Of a DNA stretch of 64,000 nucleotides, positions 8,947 through 17,789 are shown piece by piece. Position 1 is the stretch's first letter, and the number at the start of each line of letters is the position of its first letter. The DNA is taken from NCBI RefSeq assembly GCF_041468085.1, contig NZ_CP121017.1, positions 3,289,676-3,353,675 on the forward strand, written 5' to 3'. The stretch comes from Tistrella mobilis. GTDB lineage: Bacteria > Pseudomonadota > Alphaproteobacteria > Tistrellales > Tistrellaceae. The translations under genes and the position numbers were made by a program. The notes under the pieces are model-generated. The model had not been told where the DNA came from, searched no databases, and saw nothing but the letters and a program-made list of their open reading frames with translations.

Positions 8947-9933
8947 TTATTGCGACCATTCGGTGGGCTCGCGATCCCAGCGATGATCGCGGAGTGCTGC
9001 GAGCAGATCGGGCGGCAGGCCGCGACCATCGGCGACGGCCGTGTTGGCGCGGACATGGGCGGGGGACCGCATGCCGGGAATGACGGTGTGGACATCCGGA
9101 TTGGCCAGGATGAAGCGCAGCGCCATGCCGGCCATGGTCTCCCCCGCCGGGACCAGCGGCTTCAGCCGGTCGGCGCGCGCCACGCTGGCGGCCAGGTTCT
9201 CGGGTACGAAATAGGAAGTGCGCCAGTCGCCCTCGGGCCAGCGGCTCTCCAGGGTGAGCGTGCCGGTCAGCGTGCCCTCGTCGAAGGGCACGCGCGCGAT
9301 CACCCCCACATCCAGATCCCGGCAGAGCGGGAACAGCTCGTCCTCGGGCGCCTGATCGAAGATGTTGTAGATGACCTGCACCGCATCGATCAGCCCGGTG
9401 CGCAGCGCCGCCATGGCGTTCCACGGCTCCCAGCGGTTGATGCTGATGCCGATGCCGTCGATCAGGCCGCGGGCCTTGAGGTCGGCCATGGTGTCCTGCC
9501 AGGCCGGATCATCGGCCCAGGCATCCTCCCAGACGTGGAACTGCATCAGGTCGATGCGGTCCACACCCAGATTGCGGCGGCTGCGTTCGGTGTAGTCGCG
9601 GATATGATCGGGCGGAAACACATCGGCCAGGCGCGACGTCCGGGTCGAGGGCCAGCGCCGGTCGGCCGGCGGGATCTTGGTTGCGACATAGATCCGCTCG
9701 GCCGGACGTTCGGCCAGCAGCCGGCCGCACAGCACCTCGGAATGGCCGCGGCCATAGATCCAGGCGGTGTCGAGGAAATTGACCCCCTGATCGACCGCCA
9801 GATGCAGGGCGGCCAGGCTCTGCGCATCCTCGTTGCCGGTCCAGCCGCCCTCGCCGCCGCCGATACCCCAGGTGCCGTAGCCGATCTCGCCGATCTGCCA
9901 GCCCAGACGGCCAAGCCTGCGTCGGTTCATCAT
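8947..9933 (-). CDS. Aldo/keto reductase
   Basis: 328-residue TIM-barrel NAD(P)H oxidoreductase. The catalytic tetrad is visible: Asp and Tyr in DTAWIYGRGHSE, Lys in VATKIPP and His in LMQFHVWED. The C-terminal NADPH-binding region reads NPDVHTVIPGMRSPAHV. The start overlaps the NRPS stop (ATGA) and has GGAG upstream, so it is translated with the reductase-terminated NRPS. The obvious role is reduction of the released aldehyde to an alcohol. The family is promiscuous, so this is inferred from context. Confidence 0.88.
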   Translation of the reverse strand: MMNRRRLGRLGWQIGEIGYGTWGIGGGEGGWTGNEDAQSLAALHLAVDQGVNFLDTAWIYGRGHSEVLCGRLLAERPAERIYVATKIPPADRRWPSTRTSRLADVFPPDHIRDYTERSRRNLGVDRIDLMQFHVWEDAWADDPAWQDTMADLKARGLIDGIGISINRWEPWNAMAALRTGLIDAVQVIYNIFDQAPEDELFPLCRDLDVGVIARVPFDEGTLTGTLTLESRWPEGDWRTSYFVPENLAASVARADRLKPLVPAGETMAGMALRFILANPDVHTVIPGMRSPAHVRANTAVADGRGLPPDLLAALRDHRWDREPTEWSQ

Positions 9934-12900
9934 GCAGTCTCCTCGGAAGCGGACTCATCGCAAGAGGGTGGGCAGGCAGCGCGCCGACGCGCGAACCAGG
10001 GGGCCAGCAGGCCGGCATCCACCGCCGGCCAGGCGAGCCCGGCCGCCGCCATCGCGGCGCGGCTGGCTGCATCGCCGAACATCAGATCCTTGTCGGCCAC
10101 GAGATCGGCGGTCGCGAAGGCATCCGCGCCGTCATCTCCCGCCGGATCGGGCAGCAGGGCCAGCAGGGCCGCCGCATCGACGTCACCCGCCGCAGCCCGG
10201 CTCAGCCGCTCGTGGAAGGCGGCATAGCTGACGGGGGTGAGCGCGATCCCGGCCGCCTCGGCCTCGTCGAGCAGATCCTCGAACCGGGTGCCGGGGCCGT
10301 AGAGGTGGAAGGTGGCGGCGGGTTCCGTCAGCCGCGCCGCCACGAAGGCGGCGGCGATGTCGACCGGGCTGTAGTCGAAGCGCAGCCCGGTCGGGAAACG
10401 CAGCCCCAGCCTGAGGCAGGTCGCGGTCAGCCGTTCGACCAGGGCCTGAGGATTGCCGAGACCGCTCCGCCGGGCGGGCAGCATCTCGCCCAGGCGATGG
10501 AGGCTGGCGGTGATCCCGCGGCGGCGCGCCTCGTCGATCAGCCGTTCGGCCGCCCATTTGGACCGGCTGTAGCCGTCCTGCGGCAGGGCACGGGGATCGG
10601 CGGCATCGGCCTCGGTCACGGCATCATGGCCGGGGCTGCGCGCGAAGATGCTGAGGGTCGAGACCTGGTGGAGGTGTTTGGGCACACCGGTCACCGCCAG
10701 CCTGAGCAGGGTTTCCACCCCGGTCACATTGGCGGCGGCATGGGCCTCGTAGCCGTGGAGCAGATTGACCAGCGCGCCGGCATTGACGATGACGTCGATG
10801 CCCTCTGCCAGCCGGCGCCAGGCCGCATCGCCGAGGCCCAGCTGCGGCAGGGCCAGATCGCCCGCCAGCACGGTGACGCGGTCGGCCGCGATGCCGACGC
10901 GCAGAGCCGCGGCGGCATCGTCTTCTGCCCGCACCAGGCAGACCAGATCCACATCCGGCCGCGCCAGCAGCGCCGGCAGCAGATGGGCGCCGACGAAGCC
11001 GGTGGCCCCCGTCAGCAGCACCCGCACCCGGCCCGCGGGCGGTGCCCAGGCGGCGGCCCCCACCGGCGGGCGAATGTCGTCGGCCAGCCGGACCTCGGGC
11101 GCCGGCACCGGGGCGGAGGCGGTCTCCTCGCCGCGGCGGCGGCGGTCGATCAGCGCCGCCAGCGCGCCCAGGGTGGGGTGCGCGAAGATATCGGCGACGG
11201 TGATCCGCATGCCGAAATGACGGGTCAGGTCCATGGCCAGCACCAGCGCCGTGAGGCTGGTGCCGCCCAGATCGAAGAAGCCGTCCTCGGGCCCGGCCGG
11301 GGCCAGCTGCAATGTCGCCCGCCAGCGGGCGGCCAGCGCAGCACTGGTCGGATCGGTGAAACCGGCATCGGCCGCGGCGGCCGCCTCCAGCCGGTCGGTG
11401 GCGAGCCGGGCCAGGGCCCGGCGGTCGACCTTGCCATTGGCGTTGAGCGGCAGGGCATCCAGCACCAGCAACCGTGCCGGCAGCGCCTGGCGCGGCAGGC
11501 GGGTGGCGAGGAAGCGGCGCAGATCGGCGGTATCGACCTCGCCATGGCCGATCAGGCAGGCAACCAGCTCGCGCCGGCCGCCCTGTTCATGCACCACCAC
11601 ACGGCCGGCGCGGATGTCGGGATGATCGGCCAGCGCGCCTTCGATTTCCCCCAATTCGATACGCACCCCGCCGATCTTCACCTGATCGTCGCGGCGGCCG
11701 ACATAGGCGAGCCGACCGTCGCGGCGCCAGTAGCCCAGATCGCCGGTGCGGTAGAGCCGGTCGCCGGGCAGTTCCGGAAAGGGATTGCCGACATGGGCGG
11801 CGGCGGTCTTTTCGGGCGCGCCCAGATAGCCGCCGCCCAGGCAGGCGCCGCCGATGCGGATCTCCCCCACCATGCCCGGCGGGGCGATGAAGCCGTGATC
11901 ATCCACCACCACAGCAACCGTGTTGTCGATCGGCGTACCGATCGGAATGCTGCGGTCGTCGTCATCGCCGACATGGTGGAAGACCATGCCGATCGATGCC
12001 TCGGTCGGGCCATAGGTGTTGACGATGCCGATCCCCGGCAGCATGCGCCGGAAGCGCCGCACCGCCCGGGGATCGATCTCCTCGCCACCGATCAGCAGAT
12101 GGCGAAGCGAGCCGAGCCGGCGCACCAGCCCGGGTTCCGCCACCATCAGATCCACCATGGCGTTGAAGATCGAGGGCACGAAATCGGTCATCTCGATATC
12201 GTGCGCCGCGATGGTGCGGAGCGTGGTCTCCAGGTCGAGCACGCCGCGGGTGCGCGGGATGATCACCCGCCCGCCGATGGTCAGCGGCCAGAGCAGTTGC
12301 CAGATCGAGCTGTCGAAGACATGACGGCTGTTCTGAAGCACCACCGGCGGCCGGCCGTCGGCGGCAAAGCGCCGGGTCATCACCCCGAAGCGATTGAGCA
12401 GCCCGCCATGCAGGTTGATCGCGCATTTGGGCAGGCCCGTGGTGCCCGAGGTGTAGAAGCCGTAGATCGGGTCGCGGCCGTCCACCGCCGCGGCGTCGAA
12501 CGGCGTTTCAGCCGGCGGGATCGCGGCATGATCCAGGATCAGCGCCGCCACCCCCGGCGGCACCACGGCAGGATCGGCGGCGATCACCAGCCGGGGGGCC
12601 AGCGCCTCCAGCAGGGCCGTGACCCGCTCCGGCGCCCAGCCGTCATCCATGGGGACGAAGGGGGCGCCGAGCTTCATGGCAGCCAGCATGGCGAGCGGCA
12701 GCTCCAGCCCGTTGGGCATCAGCAGCGGCAGCATGTCGCCACGGCCGACACCACGCGCAGCCAGCATTGCGGCCAGCCGGTCGGCGCGGGCGTCCAGCTC
12801 GCCATAGGTCAGCCGCGCCGCTTCGTGCACCAGCGCCACGCGCTGCGGATCCCGGCGGGCGATGGCGCGGATCGCATCGGGGATGGCCGGGGCCGTGGGG

Positions 12901-13508
12901 CATGGCCGGCGCGGGCCGTTGCGTTCGATCAGCAGCTCGTAGCGGCGTGCCGGGGAAATGAGGTCCACCGCCCCCTGGGCGGCATCGGGGCCGGCGGCGA
13001 TCAGGCGGTCGAGCGCATGGGCCAGATCACTCGCCCGGGCCTCGTCGAAGGGCGGACGGCAGAGACGCCGGTCCAGGATGACCCGCAGCCGCCCGTCCGC
13101 CTCGACCCTGAGCACCAGGGCCACGGCCGGCAGATCGCCGGCGGGTTCCGAAATCACAAGGGCATCGGCCGGGCCGTCTGCCGCGTCGGGCACCGGATCC
13201 TCCGGGACGAGATCACCGAGACGCGCACCGGCCGTGACCTCCAGCGCCAGGATGCGCAGCCCCCCGGCATCTGCCACGGCGATGCGCGGCTGCGGCAGGG
13301 CCCGCCAGCGATGCACCAGCACCGCGAGCAGGGCCGGCAACCGGCCGAGAGGGATGGCCCCCCTGGTCCGGCACAGGGCCTGATCGGGCACCGACGCGAC
13401 CATGTCATGGAAAGCGGGCGGCACGTCGGCATCGGTGCCGGCGGGCGGGTATGGGAAGGGAGAAGGGGATGGGAAAGAAGAGGATAAGGCGGGAGAAGCG
13501 GTTTCCAT
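9930..13508 (-). CDS. NRPS-like adenylation-carrier-thioester reductase protein
   Basis: 1192 residues. Residues 1-190 have no HHxxxDG condensation motif, only a short C-to-A-linker-like stretch (LISPARRYELLIERNG). The adenylation domain spans about 200-700: A3 YTSGTTGLPK (352-361), A4 HVFDSSIW, A5 NTYGPTE, A7 YRTGDLGYW, A10 NANGKVD. The carrier domain has the phosphopantetheine Ser at 751 in DLGGTSLTAL. The C-terminal reductase (about 825-1190) begins VLLTGATGFVGAHL and has the YSRSKWAAE Tyr/Lys pair. It should activate an amino (or other) acid, load it and release it as an aldehyde by NAD(P)H reduction. The start has GGAG nine bases upstream; earlier in-frame ATGs lack this. By hand alignment to GrsA the specificity positions read D-S-W-D-L-G-T-I-G-K, which I cannot assign to a substrate. 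Confidence 0.92.
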   Translation of the reverse strand: METASPALSSSFPSPSPFPYPPAGTDADVPPAFHDMVASVPDQALCRTRGAIPLGRLPALLAVLVHRWRALPQPRIAVADAGGLRILALEVTAGARLGDLVPEDPVPDAADGPADALVISEPAGDLPAVALVLRVEADGRLRVILDRRLCRPPFDEARASDLAHALDRLIAAGPDAAQGAVDLISPARRYELLIERNGPRRPCPTAPAIPDAIRAIARRDPQRVALVHEAARLTYGELDARADRLAAMLAARGVGRGDMLPLLMPNGLELPLAMLAAMKLGAPFVPMDDGWAPERVTALLEALAPRLVIAADPAVVPPGVAALILDHAAIPPAETPFDAAAVDGRDPIYGFYTSGTTGLPKCAINLHGGLLNRFGVMTRRFAADGRPPVVLQNSRHVFDSSIWQLLWPLTIGGRVIIPRTRGVLDLETTLRTIAAHDIEMTDFVPSIFNAMVDLMVAEPGLVRRLGSLRHLLIGGEEIDPRAVRRFRRMLPGIGIVNTYGPTEASIGMVFHHVGDDDDRSIPIGTPIDNTVAVVVDDHGFIAPPGMVGEIRIGGACLGGGYLGAPEKTAAAHVGNPFPELPGDRLYRTGDLGYWRRDGRLAYVGRRDDQVKIGGVRIELGEIEGALADHPDIRAGRVVVHEQGGRRELVACLIGHGEVDTADLRRFLATRLPRQALPARLLVLDALPLNANGKVDRRALARLATDRLEAAAAADAGFTDPTSAALAARWRATLQLAPAGPEDGFFDLGGTSLTALVLAMDLTRHFGMRITVADIFAHPTLGALAALIDRRRRGEETASAPVPAPEVRLADDIRPPVGAAAWAPPAGRVRVLLTGATGFVGAHLLPALLARPDVDLVCLVRAEDDAAAALRVGIAADRVTVLAGDLALPQLGLGDAAWRRLAEGIDVIVNAGALVNLLHGYEAHAAANVTGVETLLRLAVTGVPKHLHQVSTLSIFARSPGHDAVTEADAADPRALPQDGYSRSKWAAERLIDEARRRGITASLHRLGEMLPARRSGLGNPQALVERLTATCLRLGLRFPTGLRFDYSPVDIAAAFVAARLTEPAATFHLYGPGTRFEDLLDEAEAAGIALTPVSYAAFHERLSRAAAGDVDAAALLALLPDPAGDDGADAFATADLVADKDLMFGDAASRAAMAAAGLAWPAVDAGLLAPWFARRRAACPPSCDESASEETA

Positions 13509-13764
13509 CACGTCCGGCTCCTGATGCGACCACTGAGGGACGGACCTGTTCCCGGGGGCCGTGCGGGCCATCTGCGGGCATGGCTCCGCCCTGCGGATGT
13601 TTTCTGCGCGACGCGACAGCGCATAAAACACCCGGTCCAGCCCTGGCGGGTCTGTCCCGCCGCCGGTCATGTCCTGTTCTGGGGTGGTTGTGAGGTGGTT
13701 GGAAGAGCGGTGGCCGCCAGACATCAGAGGTCGGGTGGCCGCAGATGTCAGGTGGCCGCAGCGC
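13509..13764. other. Spacer between gshB-like gene and NRPS gene
   Basis: Longest gap in the cluster. It holds three copies of GGTGGCCGC (13709, 13734, 13751), the last two flanking GATGTC, which pairs with an upstream GACATC at 13720. This could be a regulatory element or a transcript hairpin. No gene is seen. Confidence 0.4.
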
Positions 13765-14727
13765 TCAGGCGGTGCCTGCCCTGAGCGTGGTCAGCCGGGT
13801 TTCGATGGCATCCCACACATCCCGTTCGACCGTGACGCCGTCGAGGCGGTCGATCTCCTGGATGCCGGTGGGACAGGTCACGTTGATCTCGGTCAGGTGG
13901 TCGCCGATCATGTCGATGCCGACCAGGGTGAGACCGCGGGCACGGAGTTCCGGCCCGACCGCCTCGCAGACCTCGCTGTCGCGCGCCGTCAGCGTGGTCT
14001 TCACCGGCCGGCCGCCGACATGCATATTGGCCCGGGCCTCGCCCCGCTGCGGCACGCGCAGCACCGCGCCGCGGGGCTCGCCCTCGACCAGGATGATCCG
14101 CTTGTCGCCCTCGCGCACCGCCGGCAGATATTTCTGAATCACCAGCGGCTCGCGCCCGCGGAGCGCGTGAAGCTCCAGCAGCGCGCCCAGATTCTCGTCA
14201 TCCGGCCTGACCCGGAACACGCCCAGCCCGCCGAAGCCGTAGAGCGGCTTGATCACGATATCGCCGTGTTCCTCGCGGAAGGCACGGATTTCGTCGACCG
14301 AAGACGAGACCAGGCTGGGCGGCATCAGGTCGGGGAAGCGGGTGATGAACAGCTTCTCGGGCGCATTGCGCACCTGCACCGGATCATTGGAGACCAGCGT
14401 CCGGGGGCCGGCATGTTCCAGCAGATGGGTGCTGGTGATGTAGGCCATGTCGAAGGGCGGGTCCTGGCGCAGCAGCACGACATCCATCTCGTGGAGCGGA
14501 ACGCGTTCCTTGGGACCCAGACGGTAGTGATCGTCGCGCACCCGCTGCAGCCCCAGCGGCCGCATCCAGGCCACGGCGCCGCCGGGAGTGAGGCTCAGAT
14601 CCGACGGCTGGTAGTGATAAAGGTTATGGCCGCGGCGCAGGGCCTCCAGCCCGAGCATGAAGGTCGTATCGCCATCGAAGTTGATGGTCTCGATCGGGTC
14701 CATCTGCAGGGCGACGGTCAGCGCCAT
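13765..14727 (-). CDS. gshB: Glutathione synthetase
   Basis: 320 residues, normal length. The start VALQMDPIETINFDGDTTF matches the family, and the ATP-grasp core has GDIVIKPLYGFGGLGVFRV, VIQKYLPAVREGDKRIILV and the metal/substrate end GIDMIGDHLTEINVTCPTG. It joins glycine to gamma-glutamylcysteine. The ATG has GGAGGA directly upstream. It may be the housekeeping enzyme, since no other copy is visible here, but its position between a glutathione S-transferase and an NRPS-like gene on the same strand raises the possibility that glutathione or a related thiol feeds the cluster. Confidence 0.92.
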   Translation of the reverse strand: MALTVALQMDPIETINFDGDTTFMLGLEALRRGHNLYHYQPSDLSLTPGGAVAWMRPLGLQRVRDDHYRLGPKERVPLHEMDVVLLRQDPPFDMAYITSTHLLEHAGPRTLVSNDPVQVRNAPEKLFITRFPDLMPPSLVSSSVDEIRAFREEHGDIVIKPLYGFGGLGVFRVRPDDENLGALLELHALRGREPLVIQKYLPAVREGDKRIILVEGEPRGAVLRVPQRGEARANMHVGGRPVKTTLTARDSEVCEAVGPELRARGLTLVGIDMIGDHLTEINVTCPTGIQEIDRLDGVTVERDVWDAIETRLTTLRAGTA

Positions 14728-14884
14728 ATGTCCTCCGGGGCGGTTCTGGAGCGACCGGGACGGGGGCAGCCTCTCCGGATGCAGTGGCCCGCCAGACGAA
14801 AAACTCTCTGGCGGGCACCCTATCATTCTATCCTGAGTTGGTCCAGGTCCGTGATCACACCCAAACCGATGGTTTCGTGATCGG

Positions 14885-15628
14885 TCAGCCCGAAGCGGCC
14901 GGGGCATCGAGTTCCGGATAATGGCGGAAGATGCCGTCCTGGTTGAAGGCAAGCCGGCGGTCGCTGGCGAGATAGGCGGCGATCCGCGGCCAGGCCGCCA
15001 CGCGATCCACCAGCGCCTCCACCCCCGGCCAGCGCCCGGCGAGGCTTGCCATATGATCAGGGAAGGCGTAGCGCAGGCCCAGCATGGTCTGGAACAGGCC
15101 CAGATCGGCATAGGAGAGCCCGGCACCCGCCAGCCAGCCCGATGCGGCCGGGTTGCGGGTCAGCACCTGCTCGTACCAGTCCAGGAATTTGGGGATCCGC
15201 TGATCGCGGAACCCCGCCGCCCGGCGCGCCGCCTCGGGCTTCTGGTCCTCGTAATAATCCCAGGAGCCGAGCGGGTGGTGCACGTCATGGGCTTCATTGA
15301 CCAGATCGGCGGTGGTGAGCGCGATCTGGCGGGCGAAGAGCCGCGAGGTCTCGTCCTCGGGCGCAAGCCCGTAGGTCTCGCCCAGATAGGCGCAGATCAG
15401 GGGCGTCTGGGCGATCAGCAGATCGCCATCCTTCAGCACCGGACAGGCGAAGGGCGCGAAGGGCTCGCGCTCATCCCCCAGCACACGCAACAGCCCGTCC
15501 ATGCCGCCGCCCTGGCGTTCGGGCAGGCGGGCCATGTCGCGCCAGGGGGCATCGATGGCGACCAGCACCAGGCGGACATATTCGCCCCGCCCCGGCAGGC
15601 CCGGCCAGTAGTAGAGTTCCATGCTCAT
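14885..15628 (-). CDS. Glutathione S-transferase family protein
   Basis: 247 residues with an N-terminal thioredoxin-like half (LYYWPGLPGRGEYVRLVL; QTPLICAYLGE as the glutathione-binding Ser/Thr-Pro region) and an all-helical C-terminal half (SYADLGLFQTMLGLRYAFP). It resembles Sigma/Mu-like transferases, with Tyr6 or Tyr7 as the likely catalytic residue. It follows thiSG by 48 bases and precedes gshB by 157 bases on the same strand. Could conjugate glutathione to an electrophile, possibly the aldehyde made in this cluster; this is inference. Confidence 0.88.
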   Translation of the reverse strand: MSMELYYWPGLPGRGEYVRLVLVAIDAPWRDMARLPERQGGGMDGLLRVLGDEREPFAPFACPVLKDGDLLIAQTPLICAYLGETYGLAPEDETSRLFARQIALTTADLVNEAHDVHHPLGSWDYYEDQKPEAARRAAGFRDQRIPKFLDWYEQVLTRNPAASGWLAGAGLSYADLGLFQTMLGLRYAFPDHMASLAGRWPGVEALVDRVAAWPRIAAYLASDRRLAFNQDGIFRHYPELDAPAASG

Positions 15629-15676
15629 GGGGGTCGGGCTCCTTGGCTGAACCGGGAACCGCCCCCCGCACCCGGC

Positions 15677-16669
15677 TCAGATCAGGCCGGCGAGCGGTGA
15701 GGACGGGTCCGCATAGAATTTGCGCGGCATGCGCCCGGCCAGATAGCCGAGACGCCCGGCCTCGACCGCGGCCTTCATGGCGCGCGCCATCATCACCGGA
15801 TCCTTCGCCCCGGCGATCGCACTGTTCATGAGCACGCCGTCGCAGCCGAGTTCCATGGCCGCCGCCGCTTCCGAGGGCGTGCCGACACCGGCATCGACCA
15901 GCACCGGCACGCCTGCCTGCTCGACGATGATCCGGATGTTGACCGGGTTCTGGATGCCGAGACCAGAACCGATCGGGGCCGCCAGCGGCATGATGGCGCA
16001 GCAGCCCAGATCTTCCAGCTTCTTCGCCACGATCGGATCGTCGCTGGTGTAGACCATGACGTCGAAACCGTCGCGGATCAGGGCCTCGGCGGCCTTCAGG
16101 GTTTCGGTGACATCGGGGTAGAGCGTCTTGTGGTCGCCCAGCACTTCAAGCTTCACCAGGTTCCAGCCGCCGGCCTCGCGCGCCAGGCGCAGCGTGCGCA
16201 CGGCATCGTCGGCGGTGAAGCAGCCGGCGGTGTTGGGCAGGTAGACGTAGCGCCTGGGGTCGACGTAATCCATCAGCATGGGTGCCGACGGGTCGGTGAC
16301 GTTCACCCGGCGGACCGCCACGGTCACGATCTCGGCACCCGAGGCCTCGATCGCGCGGGCGGTTTCCTCGAAATCCTTATACTTGCCGGTGCCGACCAGC
16401 AGACGCGAGGTAAAGCTCCGGCCGGCGACGACGAAGGGATCTTCCGCCGGGGCCGCCGCATCGGCACCGCTGCCGCCGCCGATGAAATGCACGATCTCCA
16501 GCCGGTCCCCCTCGGCGAGACGCGTGGCCTCGAACTCGGCGCGGCGAACGATCTCCAGATTGCGCTCGACCGCGATCTTCCGCGCGTCCAGCCCCAGCTG
16601 GCCCAGAAGCTCGGCCACGGTCGGCTCGCCTGCAACCTCGCGGGCCTCACCGTTGATCATCAGTCGCAT
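15677..16669 (-). CDS. thiSG: Fused sulfur carrier ThiS - thiazole synthase ThiG
   Basis: 330 residues. Residues 1-66 are a ThiS ubiquitin-like domain ([19 protein letters not shown], ending HFIGGG at 62-66). A short Gly/Ala/Asp linker follows, and residues 80-330 are Thi[24 protein letters not shown] with the Schiff-base Lys, [26 protein letters not shown] and [14 protein letters not shown]. The enzyme makes the thiazole phosphate of thiamine from DXP, dehydroglycine and the ThiS thiocarboxylate. The ATG has GGAG eleven bases upstream. The fusion buries the C-terminal Gly-Gly that must normally be free. No other thiamine gene or TPP riboswitch was seen nearby. Confidence 0.94.
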   Translation of the reverse strand: MRLMINGEAREVAGEPTVAELLGQLGLDARKIAVERNLEIVRRAEFEATRLAEGDRLEIVHFIGGGSGADAAAPAEDPFVVAGRSFTSRLLVGTGKYKDFEETARAIEASGAEIVTVAVRRVNVTDPSAPMLMDYVDPRRYVYLPNTAGCFTADDAVRTLRLAREAGGWNLVKLEVLGDHKTLYPDVTETLKAAEALIRDGFDVMVYTSDDPIVAKKLEDLGCCAIMPLAAPIGSGLGIQNPVNIRIIVEQAGVPVLVDAGVGTPSEAAAAMELGCDGVLMNSAIAGAKDPVMMARAMKAAVEAGRLGYLAGRMPRKFYADPSSPLAGLI

Positions 16670-16734
16670 ACCAGGATCTCCGCTCAACATGATGCTCGGG
16701 CCCCGGGATGCCGGAACGCCCGCTTCGAACGGCG

Positions 16735-16764
16735 TTGCGCCCCGCGGCACGGGTGCTTTATAAC
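16735..16764 (+). promoter_or_regulatory. Candidate sigma-70 promoter of aroQ-accBC
   Basis: TTGCGC (-35) and TATAAC (-10) with an 18-base spacer, in the divergent gap between thiSG and aroQ. The start of transcription would fall about 50 bases upstream of the aroQ ATG. Prediction by eye. Confidence 0.45.
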
Positions 16765-16821
16765 GCAGGGCTGACGTGGCGTCCTCTCCTAATCACCGTT
16801 CACGGGGTATCGACAGCCCGC

Positions 16822-17301
16822 ATGGCGCCGACCATCCTGGTCCTGAACGGACCGAACCTGAACCTGCTTGGCACCCGCGAGCCCGAGGTCTACGGGCATA
16901 CGACGCTGGACGACATCCGGCGTCTGTGCGAAGCCCGTGCCGCTGCCCTGGGGCTGGCCGTCGATTTCCGCCAGTCGAACCACGAAGGCGTTCTCGTGGA
17001 CTGGGTACAGGACGCCCGCACCTCTGCGGCAGGGATCGTGATCAATCCCGCCGCCTACACCCATACCTCGGTCGCCCTGCTCGACGCGCTCACCGCGACG
17101 GCACTGCCGGTGATCGAGGTGCATTTGTCGAATATCCATCGTCGCGAAACGTTCCGGCACCATTCCTATGTGTCCCGGACGGCGGTCGGCGTGATCTGCG
17201 GCCTGGGGGCTGCGGGTTATGCGCTGGCGATCGAGGCGATGGCCGGGCTGATCCCAGGGGGGCAGGCCCGCGCGGCCACGAAGGACCAATCGCATGTCTG
17301 A
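16822..17301 (+). CDS. aroQ: Type II 3-dehydroquinate dehydratase
   Basis: 159 residues. Shikimate-pathway enzyme removing water from 3-dehydroquinate. Catalytic residues are visible: Arg19 and Tyr24 in [11 protein letters not shown], the substrate-binding NPAAYTHTS and His101 in VIEVHLSN, then [10 protein letters not shown]. Length is typical of the dodecameric type II enzyme. It is the first gene of aroQ-accB-accC; its stop overlaps accB by eight bases. This order is widespread in Alphaproteobacteria. Confidence 0.96.
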   Translation: MAPTILVLNGPNLNLLGTREPEVYGHTTLDDIRRLCEARAAALGLAVDFRQSNHEGVLVDWVQDARTSAAGIVINPAAYTHTSVALLDALTATALPVIEVHLSNIHRRETFRHHSYVSRTAVGVICGLGAAGYALAIEAMAGLIPGGQARAATKDQSHV

Positions 17302-17776
17302 CACCAAGGCTCGTGCCGTCGATACCGGCCTGATCCGCGAACTGGCGCTGCTGCTCGACGAGACCGGCCTGACCGAGATCGAGGTCGGCGCGGGCGAGGG
17401 TCGCATCCGCATCGCCCGCCAGGCACCGGCGCAGATGACGGCCCCGCAGATGCTGTTCCAGGCGCCCGCCGCCGCCGCACCCGCGGCGGCACCGGCCGCC
17501 GCGGCACCTGCGGCACCGGCCGCCGCCGACCCCGCAGGCCATCCGGGCGCCGTGCCCTCGCCGATGGTCGGCACCGTCTATCTGGCCCCGGAGCCGGGTG
17601 CGCCGGCCTTCGTCGCCGAAGGCCAGACCGTGCGCGAGGGCCAGACCCTGCTGATCATCGAAGCCATGAAGGTGATGAACCACATCCGCGCCCCGCGGAG
17701 CGGCACCGTCAGCCGGCTTCTGGTGCAGAACGGCCAGCCGGTCGAGTTCGGCGAGCCGCTTGCGATCATCGAGTGA
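17294..17776 (+). CDS. accB: Biotin carboxyl carrier protein of acetyl-CoA carboxylase
   Basis: 160 residues. An N-terminal helical part is followed by a flexible Ala/Pro linker (residues about 57-80) and the biotinyl domain with the modified Lys126 in EAMKVMNH. Carries the carboxyl group from AccC to the carboxyltransferase for malonyl-CoA synthesis. Overlaps aroQ and is followed 13 bases later by accC. Confidence 0.97.
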   Translation: MSDTKARAVDTGLIRELALLLDETGLTEIEVGAGEGRIRIARQAPAQMTAPQMLFQAPAAAAPAAAPAAAAPAAPAAADPAGHPGAVPSPMVGTVYLAPEPGAPAFVAEGQTVREGQTLLIIEAMKVMNHIRAPRSGTVSRLLVQNGQPVEFGEPLAIIE

Positions 17777-17789
17777 CGCGGGAGCGATC

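Noticed and set aside
10212-13487. Long plus-strand frame opposite the NRPS-like gene
   Set aside because: Antisense shadow; Arg/Gly/Gln/His-rich with no domain, while the minus strand carries complete A, T and R motifs.
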